From: Ornithinimicrobium sufpigmenti
Lineage (GTDB): Bacteria > Actinomycetota > Actinomycetes > Actinomycetales > Dermatophilaceae
Direction: 5' to 3'
Length of the DNA: 64,000 nucleotides
Assembly: GCF_004322775.1 (NCBI RefSeq)
Contig: NZ_CP036403.1
Location: forward strand, 496,001 to 560,000
The first letter of the stretch is position 1. Each line of letters begins with the position of its first letter. Of this stretch, positions 30,095-38,758 are shown in pieces. The notes under the pieces are model-generated. The model saw only the letters and a program-made list of their open reading frames with translations. It searched no databases and was not told the origin of the DNA. The position numbers and the translations under genes are program-made.

Positions 30095-30826
30095 ATGACC
30101 TCTGCCGACCGTGACGCCGCCCTGAGCGACGACGCCGGCCGGTCGGACCGCGCCGACACTCGCCGGACCCTGTACGACGGGATGCCGGTGACGCTGGTGC
30201 ACGTGGTGCGCCATGGCGAGGTCCACAATCCCGGCAGGATCCTCTACGGCCGGCTGCCCGGCCACCACCTCTCCGAGCGAGGCCATCAGATGGCCCGGGC
30301 CGCGGCCGACCACCTGGCTCAGCGGGACGTGGTCCACGTCGTGAGCTCGCCCCTGGAGCGCGCGCGGGAGACCGCGACGCCGATCGCGGAGGCGCACGGC
30401 CTGCCCGTCGCCCTGGATGACAACCTCATCGAGAGCAGCAACGTCCTGGAGGGTCTGGTCGTCGATGCCGCCGCCCTGCGCTCCCGGTGGCGGCACCTGC
30501 TCAACCCGCTACGCCCGTCGTGGGGTGAGCCGTACCGGCAGATCGCCGCCCGCATGCAGGACGCGCTGGCTGACGCCCGGCGGCGCGCCGAGGGGCACGA
30601 GGCGGTCATGGTCAGCCACCAGCTGCCGATCTGGATGCTGCGCCGCTCCATCCAGGGCCGACGGTTGGTCCACCATCCCCGACGCCGCGAGTGCAGCCTG
30701 GCGTCGGTGACCAGTGTCCTCTTCCACGGCACCTTCCCGGTGCGGGTGATGTATGCCGAGCCCGCCGCCCACCTGCTCGCCGGGGCGGTCGACGTCACCG
30801 GTGCCTCCCGGGAGGCGCTGCCCTGA
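30095..30826 (+). CDS. Histidine phosphatase (phosphoglycerate mutase-like) family protein
   Basis: A 243-residue phosphohistidine enzyme. The motif LVHVVRHGEVHNP carries the catalytic RHG, VVSSPLERARETA the second Arg, and VMVSHQLPIWMLRR the distal His. The family contains phosphatases for sugars, nucleotides and cofactors; the substrate is unknown. It is first in a probable operon with the cytochrome c maturation genes: its stop overlaps the next ATG (TGATG). Confidence 0.88.
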   Translation: MTSADRDAALSDDAGRSDRADTRRTLYDGMPVTLVHVVRHGEVHNPGRILYGRLPGHHLSERGHQMARAAADHLAQRDVVHVVSSPLERARETATPIAEAHGLPVALDDNLIESSNVLEGLVVDAAALRSRWRHLLNPLRPSWGEPYRQIAARMQDALADARRRAEGHEAVMVSHQLPIWMLRRSIQGRRLVHHPRRRECSLASVTSVLFHGTFPVRVMYAEPAAHLLAGAVDVTGASREALP

Positions 30827-31620
30827 TGACCAGACACTTCACGCACAGGCTGGCCGAGGCCAGGAGCACGGCCCGGAACGAGGCCAGGAGCACGGCCCGG
30901 AACGAGGCGACGCGCACGGCCAGGAGCAAGGCCAGGAGCAAGGCCAGGAGCAGGACGAGCCGCACGGCGCTGGTCTCCGCCGCCGCGGCGCTCCTGCTGC
31001 TCTCGGCCTGCTCCGACGACGGCACGAGCATCAACGACCAGATGCGCCAGGGTGACCAGAAGGGCTACGTCGCCGGCGACGGGCGGATCGAGCAGCTGGC
31101 CCCCGAGGACCGCAGCACGGTCATCGAGCTGTCCGGGACCACCCTCGAGGACGACCCGTGGACCTCGGCGGAGCACCTGGGGGAGATCGTGGTCATCAAC
31201 GTCTGGGGGTCCTGGTGCGGGCCCTGCGACGCCGAGGCACCCGACCTGGTCGAGGTGTCCGAGGCCTTCGCCGAGGCCGGTGAACCGGTCACCTTCATCG
31301 GTGTCAACCACCGCGACAGCGTCCAGAACGCGATCGCCTTCGAGCGCCGCCACGGGGTCCCCTACCCCTCCCTCCTCGACGACGGCGGCCGCACCCTGGC
31401 GCAGCTGCAGGGTCTGGCCACCTCCCGGCCGACGACGATGCTGCTCGACGGCGAGGGCCGCGTCGCCGCCCGCGTCAACGGGCAGGTAGACGCGAGCACG
31501 CTGCGCGGGCTGGTCGAGGACGTGCTCGCCGACGAGCCCGCCGCAGAGGCCGCCACGCAGACCGCCGACGAGACAGTCCCCGGGGCCGCCGACGAGACAA
31601 GCCGCGGGGCTTCCCGATGA
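30826..31620 (+). CDS. TlpA/ResA-like membrane-anchored thiol-disulfide reductase
   Basis: A 264-residue exported thioredoxin-fold protein. A lipoprotein signal (LLLLSAC, Cys62 approx.) is preceded by an unusual 45-residue cytoplasmic stretch of repeats (EARSTARN twice, then ARSK-type units). The thioredoxin domain has GSWCGPCDAEAP and the cis-Pro TSRPTTMLL. It should reduce haem-binding cysteines of apocytochrome c outside the membrane, with electrons from CcdA, whose gene overlaps it by 4 bp. The C-terminus is an acidic Ala/Thr tail. A shorter start is not obvious because no other start lies close to the signal. Confidence 0.9.
   Translation: MTRHFTHRLAEARSTARNEARSTARNEATRTARSKARSKARSRTSRTALVSAAAALLLLSACSDDGTSINDQMRQGDQKGYVAGDGRIEQLAPEDRSTVIELSGTTLEDDPWTSAEHLGEIVVINVWGSWCGPCDAEAPDLVEVSEAFAEAGEPVTFIGVNHRDSVQNAIAFERRHGVPYPSLLDDGGRTLAQLQGLATSRPTTMLLDGEGRVAARVNGQVDASTLRGLVEDVLADEPAAEAATQTADETVPGAADETSRGASR
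30856..30953 (+). repeat. In-frame tandem repeats at the 5' end of the tlpA-like gene
   Basis: A 24-bp unit occurs twice without change (30856-30879, 30880-30903) and a 12-bp unit three times (30918-30929, 30930-30941, 30942-30953, the last with one difference). All keep the frame and encode basic residues before the signal peptide. Confidence 0.92.
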
Positions 31621-32447
31621 ACGAGCTGGTCCTCTCCGGCCCGCTGCTCCTGGCCGCTCTCGTCGCCGCGCTGGCCGGCCTGGTCTCCTTCGCCTCCCCG
31701 TGCGTGCTCCCGCTCGTGCCTGGCTTCCTCGGGTATGTCGGCGGCATGGCACCGGTCGCGACGCGCGGCACTGCCACCGACACCGCGTCAGCTTCGGCAG
31801 GGGCGTCCTCGGCCGGCACGTCGACGGCCACCTCCACCCGCACGCGGGCCGCAGCCCCCACCGGTCGCGGGCGCCTCATGCTCGGGGCGGTGCTCTTCGT
31901 GCTCGGCTTCACCGCCGTCTTCCTGTCGATGAGCGTGGTCATCTCCGGGCTCGGGCTGGTCCTCACCCGGCACCAGGGCCTGCTCCTGCAGGTCGCCGGG
32001 GCCCTCGTCATCGTCCTGGGTCTGGTCATGGTGCTCCAGCCGGGCGCCAGCTGGCAGGTGCGGTGGCGCCCGGCTGCCGGGCTGGCCGGCGCACCTCTCT
32101 TGGGCGTCGCCTTCGGGCTGGGCTTCACCGCCTGCACCGGACCGGCCCTGGTGGCCATCCAGACGCTGGGCACCTCGATCATCCCGGGCCAGGACCAGGT
32201 GGGGCGCGCGCTGGTGCTGGGCACGGCATACTCCCTCGGCCTGGGCCTGCCCTTCCTGCTCATGGCGGCCGGCCTGGGCTGGGTGAGCCGGGCCTCGCGC
32301 TGGGTGCGTGACCACTACCTGGTGATCCAGCGGACCGGCGGTGGCCTGCTGATCCTGCTCGGCCTGCTCATGGTGACCGGCTTCTGGGCCGAGGCCACCG
32401 CCTGGGTGCAGACCCGGTTCGTCTCGGGCTTCGAGACGGTGCTCTAG
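31617..32447 (+). CDS. ccdA: Cytochrome c biogenesis protein CcdA
   Basis: A 276-residue DsbD-like membrane protein with about six transmembrane segments that passes electrons from cytoplasmic thioredoxin outward. The two redox cysteines are in FASPCVLPLVPG and FTACTGPAL. A Ser/Thr/Ala-rich loop of about 40 residues after the first segment is longer than usual. ATG 31617 overlaps the TlpA-like gene by 4 bp; resB follows after 2 bp. Confidence 0.95.
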   Translation: MNELVLSGPLLLAALVAALAGLVSFASPCVLPLVPGFLGYVGGMAPVATRGTATDTASASAGASSAGTSTATSTRTRAAAPTGRGRLMLGAVLFVLGFTAVFLSMSVVISGLGLVLTRHQGLLLQVAGALVIVLGLVMVLQPGASWQVRWRPAAGLAGAPLLGVAFGLGFTACTGPALVAIQTLGTSIIPGQDQVGRALVLGTAYSLGLGLPFLLMAAGLGWVSRASRWVRDHYLVIQRTGGGLLILLGLLMVTGFWAEATAWVQTRFVSGFETVL

Positions 32448-32449
32448 GC

Positions 32450-34129
32450 ATGGCGACACCGACCGGAGAGCAGCAGCGGATCGAGCCGGACTACCCCAAG
32501 GACCGCACCCAGCTGGGTGGTCCCCGGCTGGGCGTGGTCGGCTGGGCGCGGTGGGCCTGGCGGCAGCTGACCAGCATGCGGACCGCGCTGGCCCTGCTGC
32601 TCCTGCTCGCCGTCGCCGCGATCCCGGGGTCGATCTGGCCCCAGCGCAGCGTGGACCCGGTCCGGGTGCGCGCCTTCTTCGATGACAACCCGGAGCTGGC
32701 GCCGTGGCTGGACCGGCTCTACCTCTTCGACGTCTACTCCTCGCCGTGGTTCGCGGCGATCTACCTGCTGCTGATGATCAGCCTGGTCGGCTGCATCCTG
32801 CCCCGGATGCGGCAGCACCTGGGCTCGCTGCGCGCCGAGCCCCCCAGGGCGCCGCGCCGGCTCGGCCGGATGCCCGTGCGCCGGCACGCCACCCTCGACG
32901 CCACCCCGGCAGAGGTGGTGGCCGCGGCGCGCGCCGCGCTGGGGGACAAGCGTTTCCGGCTGAGGGGCGAGGACGAGGACGCCCTCGCCGTCTCGGCCGA
33001 GAAGGGCTACCTGAAGGAGACCGGCAACCTCGTCTTCCACCTGGCGCTGCTCGGCATCATCGTGGCGGTCGGTGCCGGCAGCCTGTTCGGCTGGCGCGGG
33101 GAGATCATCATCAAGGAGGGGGAGGCGTGGACCGCCGACGCGGGCACCTTCGACACCCTCAACCTGGGCCCGCTGGTCGACGAGCTGGACATCCCCGCGT
33201 TCACCCTGACCCTGGAGCGGCTCGACGTCGAGTTCGAGAGCCAGGCCGAGGGCGCGCAGTTCGGTCAGCCCCGCCGGTTCGAGGGTGTGGCGACCGTCGA
33301 GGTGCCCGGGCAGGAGCCGCGGCAGCAGGACTTCGCGGTCAACCAGCCTCTGTCCGTCGACGGCGACTCGGTCTACCTGCTCGGCAACGGCTATGCCCCG
33401 GTCGTCACCGTCCGCGACGCGCAGGGCGAGATTCTCTTCTCCGACGCGGTGACCTTCCTGCCGCAGGACAACAACTACGGCAGCGAGGGTGCGGTCAAGG
33501 TGCCGGGGCGCGACCCCGGCCTGGGCCTGGTCGGCGGCTTCTTCCCGACGTTCACCGCCACCGAGGACGCCATGGGCTCCGCCTTCCCCGGCCTGGCCGA
33601 CCCGCGGCTGATCCTCACCGCCTTCGAGGGTGAGCTCTTCCCCGACGGCCGACCGCAGTCGGTCTTCTCCATCGACACCGAGGAGATGACCCAGCTCACC
33701 CTGGACAACGGCGACCCGGTGGCCTTCGCCCTGCAGCCGGGGGACACCTACGAGCTCCCGGACGGGACCGTCGTGGAGTTCGAGGGGATCATCCGCTGGG
33801 GCGGGCTGCTGGTCCGCCACGACCCCGGCCGGATGCCGGCGCTGGTGATCTCGATGCTCGCGCTGGCCGGCCTGGCCCTCATGCTGGGGGTCAAGCGCCG
33901 CCGCGTCTACGTGCGCGTCGAGCCGGGCTCGGCGGGGCCGGGCGGGCAGCGGCATACTGGAGTGACCGTCGCCGGCCTGCCCAAAGGCACCGACCCCGGC
34001 CTGGACGGCGTGGTCGAGGACGTGCTGGCGCGGATCGCCCAGGCCGTCGATTCGCAGCAGAGCAGCACGACACCGGCACGGACGGCACGACAGACTGCAG
34101 AACACACTCAGAACAAGGACGAGGCATGA
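32450..34129 (+). CDS. resB: Cytochrome c biogenesis protein ResB (Ccs1)
   Basis: A 559-residue membrane subunit of the system II haem lyase. It has three N-terminal transmembrane segments (around WRQLTSMRTALALLLLLAVAAI), a large extracytoplasmic domain and a last segment (PALVISMLALAGLALMLG). With CcsB it exports haem and attaches it to CXXCH cysteines. The cytoplasmic tail of about 75 residues is variable. It overlaps ccsB by 4 bp. Confidence 0.95.
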   Translation: MATPTGEQQRIEPDYPKDRTQLGGPRLGVVGWARWAWRQLTSMRTALALLLLLAVAAIPGSIWPQRSVDPVRVRAFFDDNPELAPWLDRLYLFDVYSSPWFAAIYLLLMISLVGCILPRMRQHLGSLRAEPPRAPRRLGRMPVRRHATLDATPAEVVAAARAALGDKRFRLRGEDEDALAVSAEKGYLKETGNLVFHLALLGIIVAVGAGSLFGWRGEIIIKEGEAWTADAGTFDTLNLGPLVDELDIPAFTLTLERLDVEFESQAEGAQFGQPRRFEGVATVEVPGQEPRQQDFAVNQPLSVDGDSVYLLGNGYAPVVTVRDAQGEILFSDAVTFLPQDNNYGSEGAVKVPGRDPGLGLVGGFFPTFTATEDAMGSAFPGLADPRLILTAFEGELFPDGRPQSVFSIDTEEMTQLTLDNGDPVAFALQPGDTYELPDGTVVEFEGIIRWGGLLVRHDPGRMPALVISMLALAGLALMLGVKRRRVYVRVEPGSAGPGGQRHTGVTVAGLPKGTDPGLDGVVEDVLARIAQAVDSQQSSTTPARTARQTAEHTQNKDEA

Positions 34130-35175
34130 CCGACCCCACCATGGCCATGACCAGCGACATCGCGATCTGGGTCGCGATCGCGGTGCTGGCCCTCGCGCTG
34201 ATCGCCTTCTCGGTGCACCTGGCCCTGGCCGGGGCGGCCACCGACCGTCGCGCTGACGTCAAGGCCCGGCAGAAGGTGGGCGCTGCCGTGGCCGGTGGCA
34301 GCACGGCCGGTGGCGCGCTGACCACCACCTTCCCCGGCGAGCCGGTCGACGAGCAGACCTCGACCGGGCCCACGGCCACGAGCACCGCGCTGGCGCCCCC
34401 CACCGACGGCGCCACCAGCCCCGCGGCCCGGCGCTGGGGCGTCATCGGGCTGCAGCTGACCTGGTTGGCGACCCTGCTCGTCGTCGCCGGCACGGTCTTC
34501 CGGATGCTCTCGGTGACCCGGGCCCCCCTGGGCAATATGTACGAGTTCGTGCTGGTCACCGCCTCGTTCGCCCTCCTGGTCTACTCCGCGTGGAGCCTGC
34601 GCCGGGCGCGGCTGTGGCTGGGGATCTTCGTCGTCCTGCCGGTCACCCTCATGCTGGTCGCGGCCAAGCTGTGGTGGTACACCGAGGCCTCCCAGCTGAT
34701 GCCGGCCCTGGAGAGCGCCTGGCTGATCATCCACGTGACGATCGCCACCCTCTCCATCGCGTTGTTCGTCATCGGTGCGGGCCTGGCCACGGCCTACCTC
34801 GTCAAGGACCGCGCCGAGACCAAGGGCAGCGTCCGCGGGTGGCTGGCGGCGCTGCCGGCCGCGCCCGCCCTGGAGCGGATGACCTACGGCATCCACGTCC
34901 TGGCCTTCCCGCTGTGGACCTTCACCGTCATCTCCGGCGCGATCTGGGCCGAGCAGGCCTGGGGCCGCTACTGGGGCTGGGACCCCAAGGAGACGTGGTC
35001 CTTCGTCATCTGGGTGGTGTATGCCGCCTACCTGCACGCCCGCGCGACGTCCAGTTGGTCCACCCGCAAGGCGACCTGGGTCGCCATCGTCGGCTTCCTC
35101 TGCATCGTCATCAACTACACGATCGTCAACCTGCTGATGACCGGCCTGCACTCCTACTCGGGGGTGGCGAGCTGA
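34126..35175 (+). CDS. ccsB: Cytochrome c biogenesis protein CcsB/CcsA (haem channel)
   Basis: A 349-residue polytopic protein of the haem-handling family. The tryptophan-rich WGWDPKETW motif marks the haem site; conserved histidines flank it (IIHVTIATLS, YLHARAT). About eight membrane segments are seen. A Gly/Thr-rich cytoplasmic loop of 60 residues follows the first segment. The start overlaps the resB stop (ATGA); the stop shares one base with the next ATG. Confidence 0.95.
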   Translation: MTDPTMAMTSDIAIWVAIAVLALALIAFSVHLALAGAATDRRADVKARQKVGAAVAGGSTAGGALTTTFPGEPVDEQTSTGPTATSTALAPPTDGATSPAARRWGVIGLQLTWLATLLVVAGTVFRMLSVTRAPLGNMYEFVLVTASFALLVYSAWSLRRARLWLGIFVVLPVTLMLVAAKLWWYTEASQLMPALESAWLIIHVTIATLSIALFVIGAGLATAYLVKDRAETKGSVRGWLAALPAAPALERMTYGIHVLAFPLWTFTVISGAIWAEQAWGRYWGWDPKETWSFVIWVVYAAYLHARATSSWSTRKATWVAIVGFLCIVINYTIVNLLMTGLHSYSGVAS

Positions 35176-35417
35176 TGCTGCTGGCGCGCTACACCGCGAT
35201 GCGCTTCCTGCTCTTCGTCGGCTTCTTCGCCATCTTCATCCTCTTCCTGCCGCCGCTGTGGGCCGTGGTCGCCGGGCTGCTCGCCTCGATGGCCGCCTCC
35301 TTCTTCATCCTGCGGCCCGACCGCGACCGGCTGGCGGCGAACCTGGAGCAGCGGGTGGAGAAGCAGATCACCCGGCGGCGCGAGCAGATCGACTCCGAGC
35401 GCACCGCCGAGGACTGA
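35175..35417 (+). CDS. DUF4229 small membrane protein
   Basis: An 80-residue protein with two closely spaced hydrophobic segments (FLLFVGFFAIFILFLPPLWAVVAG and further) and a basic/acidic cytoplasmic tail rich in Arg and Glu. This matches DUF4229, found downstream of ccsB in actinobacteria. Function unknown; perhaps an accessory of the cytochrome c maturation complex. Translationally coupled through TGATG. Confidence 0.8.
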   Translation: MLLARYTAMRFLLFVGFFAIFILFLPPLWAVVAGLLASMAASFFILRPDRDRLAANLEQRVEKQITRRREQIDSERTAED

Positions 35418-35444
35418 GCGCCCCGCTTCACAGGCGGGACGGCC

Positions 35445-36317
35445 TCAGGCGAGCACCAGCCCGACGGTGAGGGCGACGGCATACCCGAGCTGCAGGACCC
35501 CGGTCTGGACGAGCGCGGGGATGAGCCGCCGCCCGGCGGCCCCGCGGAGCACGACGCGCACGGGGCGGATCGCCAGGGGCAGGGCGACGAGGCCGACGAG
35601 CGCGGTCGGGTGCGCGATGGCGGCGAGGCCGACCGCGAGGAACGCTACGACGACCAGGGCGACGTAGAGCAGCCGGGTACGGTGGTCGCCGAGCCGCACC
35701 GCGAGGGTGCGCTTGCCGGCGGCCTCGTCGGTCCGCAGGTCGCGCAGGTTGTTGGTGACGAGGATCGCGCAGGCGAGGGCGCCGCAGCCGATGGCTCCGC
35801 CGACGGCGCCGAGGGTGAGCGCCTGGGCCTGGGTCCAGGTGGTGCCCAGGACGGCGAAGAGCCCGAAGAAGAGGAAGACCATCACCTCGCCCAGGCCGCG
35901 GTAGCCGTAGGGGTTCTTGCCGCCGGTGTAGTGCCAGGCGGCCCACAGCGCGGCGATCCCGACCAGCATCAGCCACCAGGCGTTCGACAGCGCGACCAGG
36001 GCCAGACCGGCCACCGAGGCGGCGAAGAAGCAGGCGAAGGCGGCGGCCTTGACGTTGGCCGGGTCCGCGAGGCGCTGACCGACCAGGCGCACGGGTCCGA
36101 CCCGGTCCTCGTCAGTGCCGCGGATGCCGTCGGAGTAGTCGTTGGCGTAGTTGACGCCGACCTGGAAGCCGAGCGCGACGAGCAGGGCCAGAAGCCCCAG
36201 CCCGAGGTTGGCGTTGCCCGCGGCGTGCGCGGCGGCGGTGCCCACCAGGACGGGGGCGATGGCTGCGGGGAGCGTGCGCGGACGCGCCCCCTCGGTCCAC
36301 TGGGCGAGGGTAGCCAT
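35445..36317 (-). CDS. menA: 1,4-dihydroxy-2-naphthoate polyprenyltransferase MenA
   Basis: A 290-residue UbiA-family membrane enzyme that prenylates DHNA to demethylmenaquinone. The aspartate-rich motifs are NYANDYSDGIRGTD and a second in NNLRDLRTDEAAGKRTLAV; eight or nine hydrophobic segments are visible. It is the last gene of a minus-strand unit (lipoprotein, menE, PLDc_N, menA), 9 bp after the PLDc_N gene. It converges with the DUF4229 gene; a short CCCGC/GCGGG stem lies between them. Confidence 0.95.
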   Translation of the reverse strand: MATLAQWTEGARPRTLPAAIAPVLVGTAAAHAAGNANLGLGLLALLVALGFQVGVNYANDYSDGIRGTDEDRVGPVRLVGQRLADPANVKAAAFACFFAASVAGLALVALSNAWWLMLVGIAALWAAWHYTGGKNPYGYRGLGEVMVFLFFGLFAVLGTTWTQAQALTLGAVGGAIGCGALACAILVTNNLRDLRTDEAAGKRTLAVRLGDHRTRLLYVALVVVAFLAVGLAAIAHPTALVGLVALPLAIRPVRVVLRGAAGRRLIPALVQTGVLQLGYAVALTVGLVLA

Positions 36318-36326
36318 GGGTTGCGG

Positions 36327-36599
36327 TCAGAGGCCTCTCAGGAAGTCAGGGTCGTCGTCCGGACCGAGGGGGCCCCTGGGGCCGCCCTGGTCGCGACCGC
36401 CGAAGAGCACGTCGAGGATGCTCGTGGGGCGTCCGGCGATGAGCCAGGCGAGGCCACCGACGAGCGGGAAGAGCAGCACCAGCACGATCCACAGGATCTT
36501 CGGCAGCCCGCGCACCTGGTGCTCATCCGACTGCACGGCGTCGACGACGCAGTAGACGGTGAAGACCAGCAACGCGACGGCGGCCAGCACGCGGATCAC
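36327..36599 (-). CDS. PLDc_N-domain small membrane protein
   Basis: A 90-residue protein with two membrane segments (VLAAVALLVFTVYCVVDAV and ILWIVLVLLFPLVGGLAWLIAG), the layout of the phospholipase D N-terminal domain family. There is no catalytic HKD domain. The GTG start at 36599 has AAGGGGG upstream. It sits between menE and menA in many actinobacteria as far as I recall; role unknown. Confidence 0.8.
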   Translation of the reverse strand: MIRVLAAVALLVFTVYCVVDAVQSDEHQVRGLPKILWIVLVLLFPLVGGLAWLIAGRPTSILDVLFGGRDQGGPRGPLGPDDDPDFLRGL

Positions 36600-36647
36600 G
36601 AGGTGCCCCCTTCAGGTGGGTGAAGGACCATTCTGCCACCGCGAGGG

Positions 36648-37769
36648 CTAGATCAACGATCGGGACAGCAGGCCCCTGATGTGCTGCAGGTCCGGCTTGC
36701 CCGACGGCAGGAGGGGTATGCCGTCACGCACCACCACCCGTCGCGGCAGGGCATGGTCGGGCAGGGCATGGGGCGGGAGGGCGCGGCGGAGCCTCTCGCG
36801 CCAGGCGTCAGTGCCCTCGGGGAGGTCGCGCGCCGCCGCGGGCACGACGAGCGCGGCCACCGCCTGGCCCCACTCGGCGTCGGGGACACCGAGGACGACC
36901 GCGTCGTCGACAAGGGAGAGGGCGCGCAGAGCCGCCTCCACCTCGCGGGGCTCGACCTTGTGCCCGCCGGTGATGATCACGTCGTCCACGCGGCCCAGGA
37001 TCCGCAGCCGCCCGTCGGCGTCGACCTCACCGCGGTCGTCGGTGCGGAACCAGCGGGCGCCGGCGATCTCGGCGAAGCGTTCGCCCGTCCGCCCGACGTC
37101 GCGTCGACCGTCCGCCTGGACGTAGCCGTCGGCCAGCATCGGCCCGGACAGCAGCACCCGCTCGTCGTCGAGCCGCACCCGCAGCCCAGCGAGGGGGCGG
37201 CCGTCGTAGACGCAGCCGCCGCAGGTCTCGCTCATCCCGTAGGTGGTCACCACGCGGACACCCGCATCCCGGGCGCGCGTGAGCAGGCCGGGGTCGGCCG
37301 CCGCACCGCCGAGGAGGATCGCGTCCAGCGTCGCCGCCGCCCGGGTGCCTTCCTCGTCCGCCAGGAGCCGGTGCAGCTGCGTCGGCACCAGCGAGGCGTA
37401 ACGGGGACCGTCCCCCTCCTGCACCAGCTGCCCGAGCGCCGCGGCGAAGGCGGCGGCGGTGAACGGCATACCGGGGGAGAGGGCGACCGGGACGGTGCCG
37501 GCCAGGACCGAGCGGGCGAGCACCTGCAGCCCGGCCACGTGGTGCGTGGGCAGGGCGAGCAGCCACCGGCCATGACCGCCGAGGAGGTCGGCCGTCGCCT
37601 CGCCGCTGGCTCGGAGCGCGGCGCCAGTCAGCCGGACGCGCTTCGGGTCGCCGGAGGAGCCGGAGGTCGCCACCACCACGGCCTCGTCCGGTGCCTCGAG
37701 CAGGATGCGCCGTAGCCGAGGAGACAGCTGCGCCCAGGTCGCGCCCTCGGGCACGTGCAGGTCGGTCAC
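36648..37769 (-). CDS. menE: O-succinylbenzoate-CoA ligase MenE
   Basis: A 373-residue acyl-adenylate enzyme, shorter than the 450-residue Bacillus form but usual for actinobacteria. It has the P-loop VATSGSSGDPKRVRLTG, the adenylate motif TTYGMSETCGG, WFRTDDRGEVDADGRLRILGRVDDVIITGGHKVEP and the C-terminal catalytic lysine in LPSGKPDLQ. It forms OSB-CoA for MenB. GTG 37769 is the likely start, 13 bp after the lipoprotein gene. Confidence 0.93.
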   Translation of the reverse strand: MTDLHVPEGATWAQLSPRLRRILLEAPDEAVVVATSGSSGDPKRVRLTGAALRASGEATADLLGGHGRWLLALPTHHVAGLQVLARSVLAGTVPVALSPGMPFTAAAFAAALGQLVQEGDGPRYASLVPTQLHRLLADEEGTRAAATLDAILLGGAAADPGLLTRARDAGVRVVTTYGMSETCGGCVYDGRPLAGLRVRLDDERVLLSGPMLADGYVQADGRRDVGRTGERFAEIAGARWFRTDDRGEVDADGRLRILGRVDDVIITGGHKVEPREVEAALRALSLVDDAVVLGVPDAEWGQAVAALVVPAAARDLPEGTDAWRERLRRALPPHALPDHALPRRVVVRDGIPLLPSGKPDLQHIRGLLSRSLI

Positions 37770-37782
37770 GCTGGAGACCGGG

Positions 37783-38454
37783 TTACTCGGTGGCCAGGTA
37801 GGCGTCGAGGTCGACGTACCACTCGTCGTCGATGCGCTTGAGGGTGATCGTCGAGTCGCCCATGGCCTCGGCGAACAGCGGCGAGTAGTTGTCGCGCCCG
37901 ACGACGGCGGTGTCGCCCTCGACGTCGGCGCCGCGGATCTGCATGGACTCCAGCACCGCGATGCCGTCCTCGCCCAGCCCCTGCGCCTCCACGGTCGCCT
38001 CCATGGTGGCGGGCAGCTGGGTCCGGCACAGCTCGAGGTCGGAGGGGACTGCGACCATCGGCCGCTCCGGGTCGCTGAAGGAGAGCAGCAGCTCGCAGGC
38101 CTCGGGGTCCGCTGTCACCAGCGCCATGAGGAACTCCTTGGCGCGGGCGGCAGCCGCCTGCCCGTCCTCACCGCCCATCACCGAGTCGCCGCCGGGGGCC
38201 TGCGTGGCCTCAGCGTCGTCGGTGACGGCGGCATCGTCCACCGGCGCGGTGGTGGCGTCGTCGTTGTCGGGGGTGTCATCGGGGGCGTTGTCGGGGCTGT
38301 CGTCGGGTGCGGGCCCGCCGGTCTGGGTTGCGGCAGGTGCGACCGCCTCGTCCGTGGCAGCCTCACCCGTGGCAGCGTCGTCAGCGGCGTCACCATTGCA
38401 CGCCGCCAGGAGCAGCGCTGCGCTGGCGACCACGGCTGTCAGGGTGCGTCGCAT
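37783..38454 (-). CDS. Putative lipoprotein with acidic low-complexity linker
   Basis: A 223-residue lipoprotein. The lipobox is LLLAAC (Cys19). An acidic Asp/Pro/Ala/Thr linker of about 80 residues follows (DDSPDNAPDDTPDNDD), then a domain of about 110 residues with two cysteines (EACELLLS, LELCRTQ) ending in LKRIDDEWYVDLDAYL. That ending resembles NTF2/DUF4878-like lipoproteins that close with a similar strand. Function unknown. It is upstream of menE in the same unit. Confidence 0.72.
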   Translation of the reverse strand: MRRTLTAVVASAALLLAACNGDAADDAATGEAATDEAVAPAATQTGGPAPDDSPDNAPDDTPDNDDATTAPVDDAAVTDDAEATQAPGGDSVMGGEDGQAAAARAKEFLMALVTADPEACELLLSFSDPERPMVAVPSDLELCRTQLPATMEATVEAQGLGEDGIAVLESMQIRGADVEGDTAVVGRDNYSPLFAEAMGDSTITLKRIDDEWYVDLDAYLATE

Positions 38455-38756
38455 CGGTGGTACCTCCCCGTTCGGCTGGCGACCTGCGTAGGCCTCAGTG
38501 TGGCACGCGGTATGTCGCGCCGCCCCGCGCGCTGAGGCGCTCGCCCGGCCTCTGCACAACCTTGCCCCCAGGTTGTGCTGAGGGATCACCGTCGGGTGCC
38601 TCGCTTCCTCGACACAAGGTGGGGGCAAGGTTGTGCGCGTTCGCGGGAAGGCGTGACAGGGGTCAGAAGGGCCCGGAGTGGCCGCTGAACTGGCACAGCG
38701 AGCCCGGTGGAACGGGACAAAGCGTGTCGCCGGTCGGGGGCAGAGCGTGTCGCCGG
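38455..38756. other. 302-bp intergenic region with repeats
   Basis: No coding region is supported here. It lies between the menB stop and the lipoprotein start. It contains a spaced 17-bp inverted repeat with an internal hairpin (38554-38636) and a 15-bp direct repeat next to the menB stop. A promoter for the lipoprotein-menE-PLDc_N-menA unit should be here but I could not place it. Confidence 0.7.
38554..38636. repeat. Spaced 17-bp perfect inverted repeat
   Basis: GCACAACCTTGCCCCCA (38554-38570) recurs as its reverse complement at 38620-38636, 49 bp away. The left arm is also half of a tight hairpin: GCACAACCT and AGGTTGTGC (38554-38578) around a 7-nt loop. The look is that of a dispersed intergenic palindrome element. 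Confidence 0.85.
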
Positions 38757-38758
38757 TC
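38721..38758. repeat. 15-bp direct repeat at the menB 3' end
   Basis: AGCGTGTCGCCGGTC occurs at 38721-38735 and 38744-38758, the second copy running into the menB stop codon. The period is 23 bp. Confidence 0.85.
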
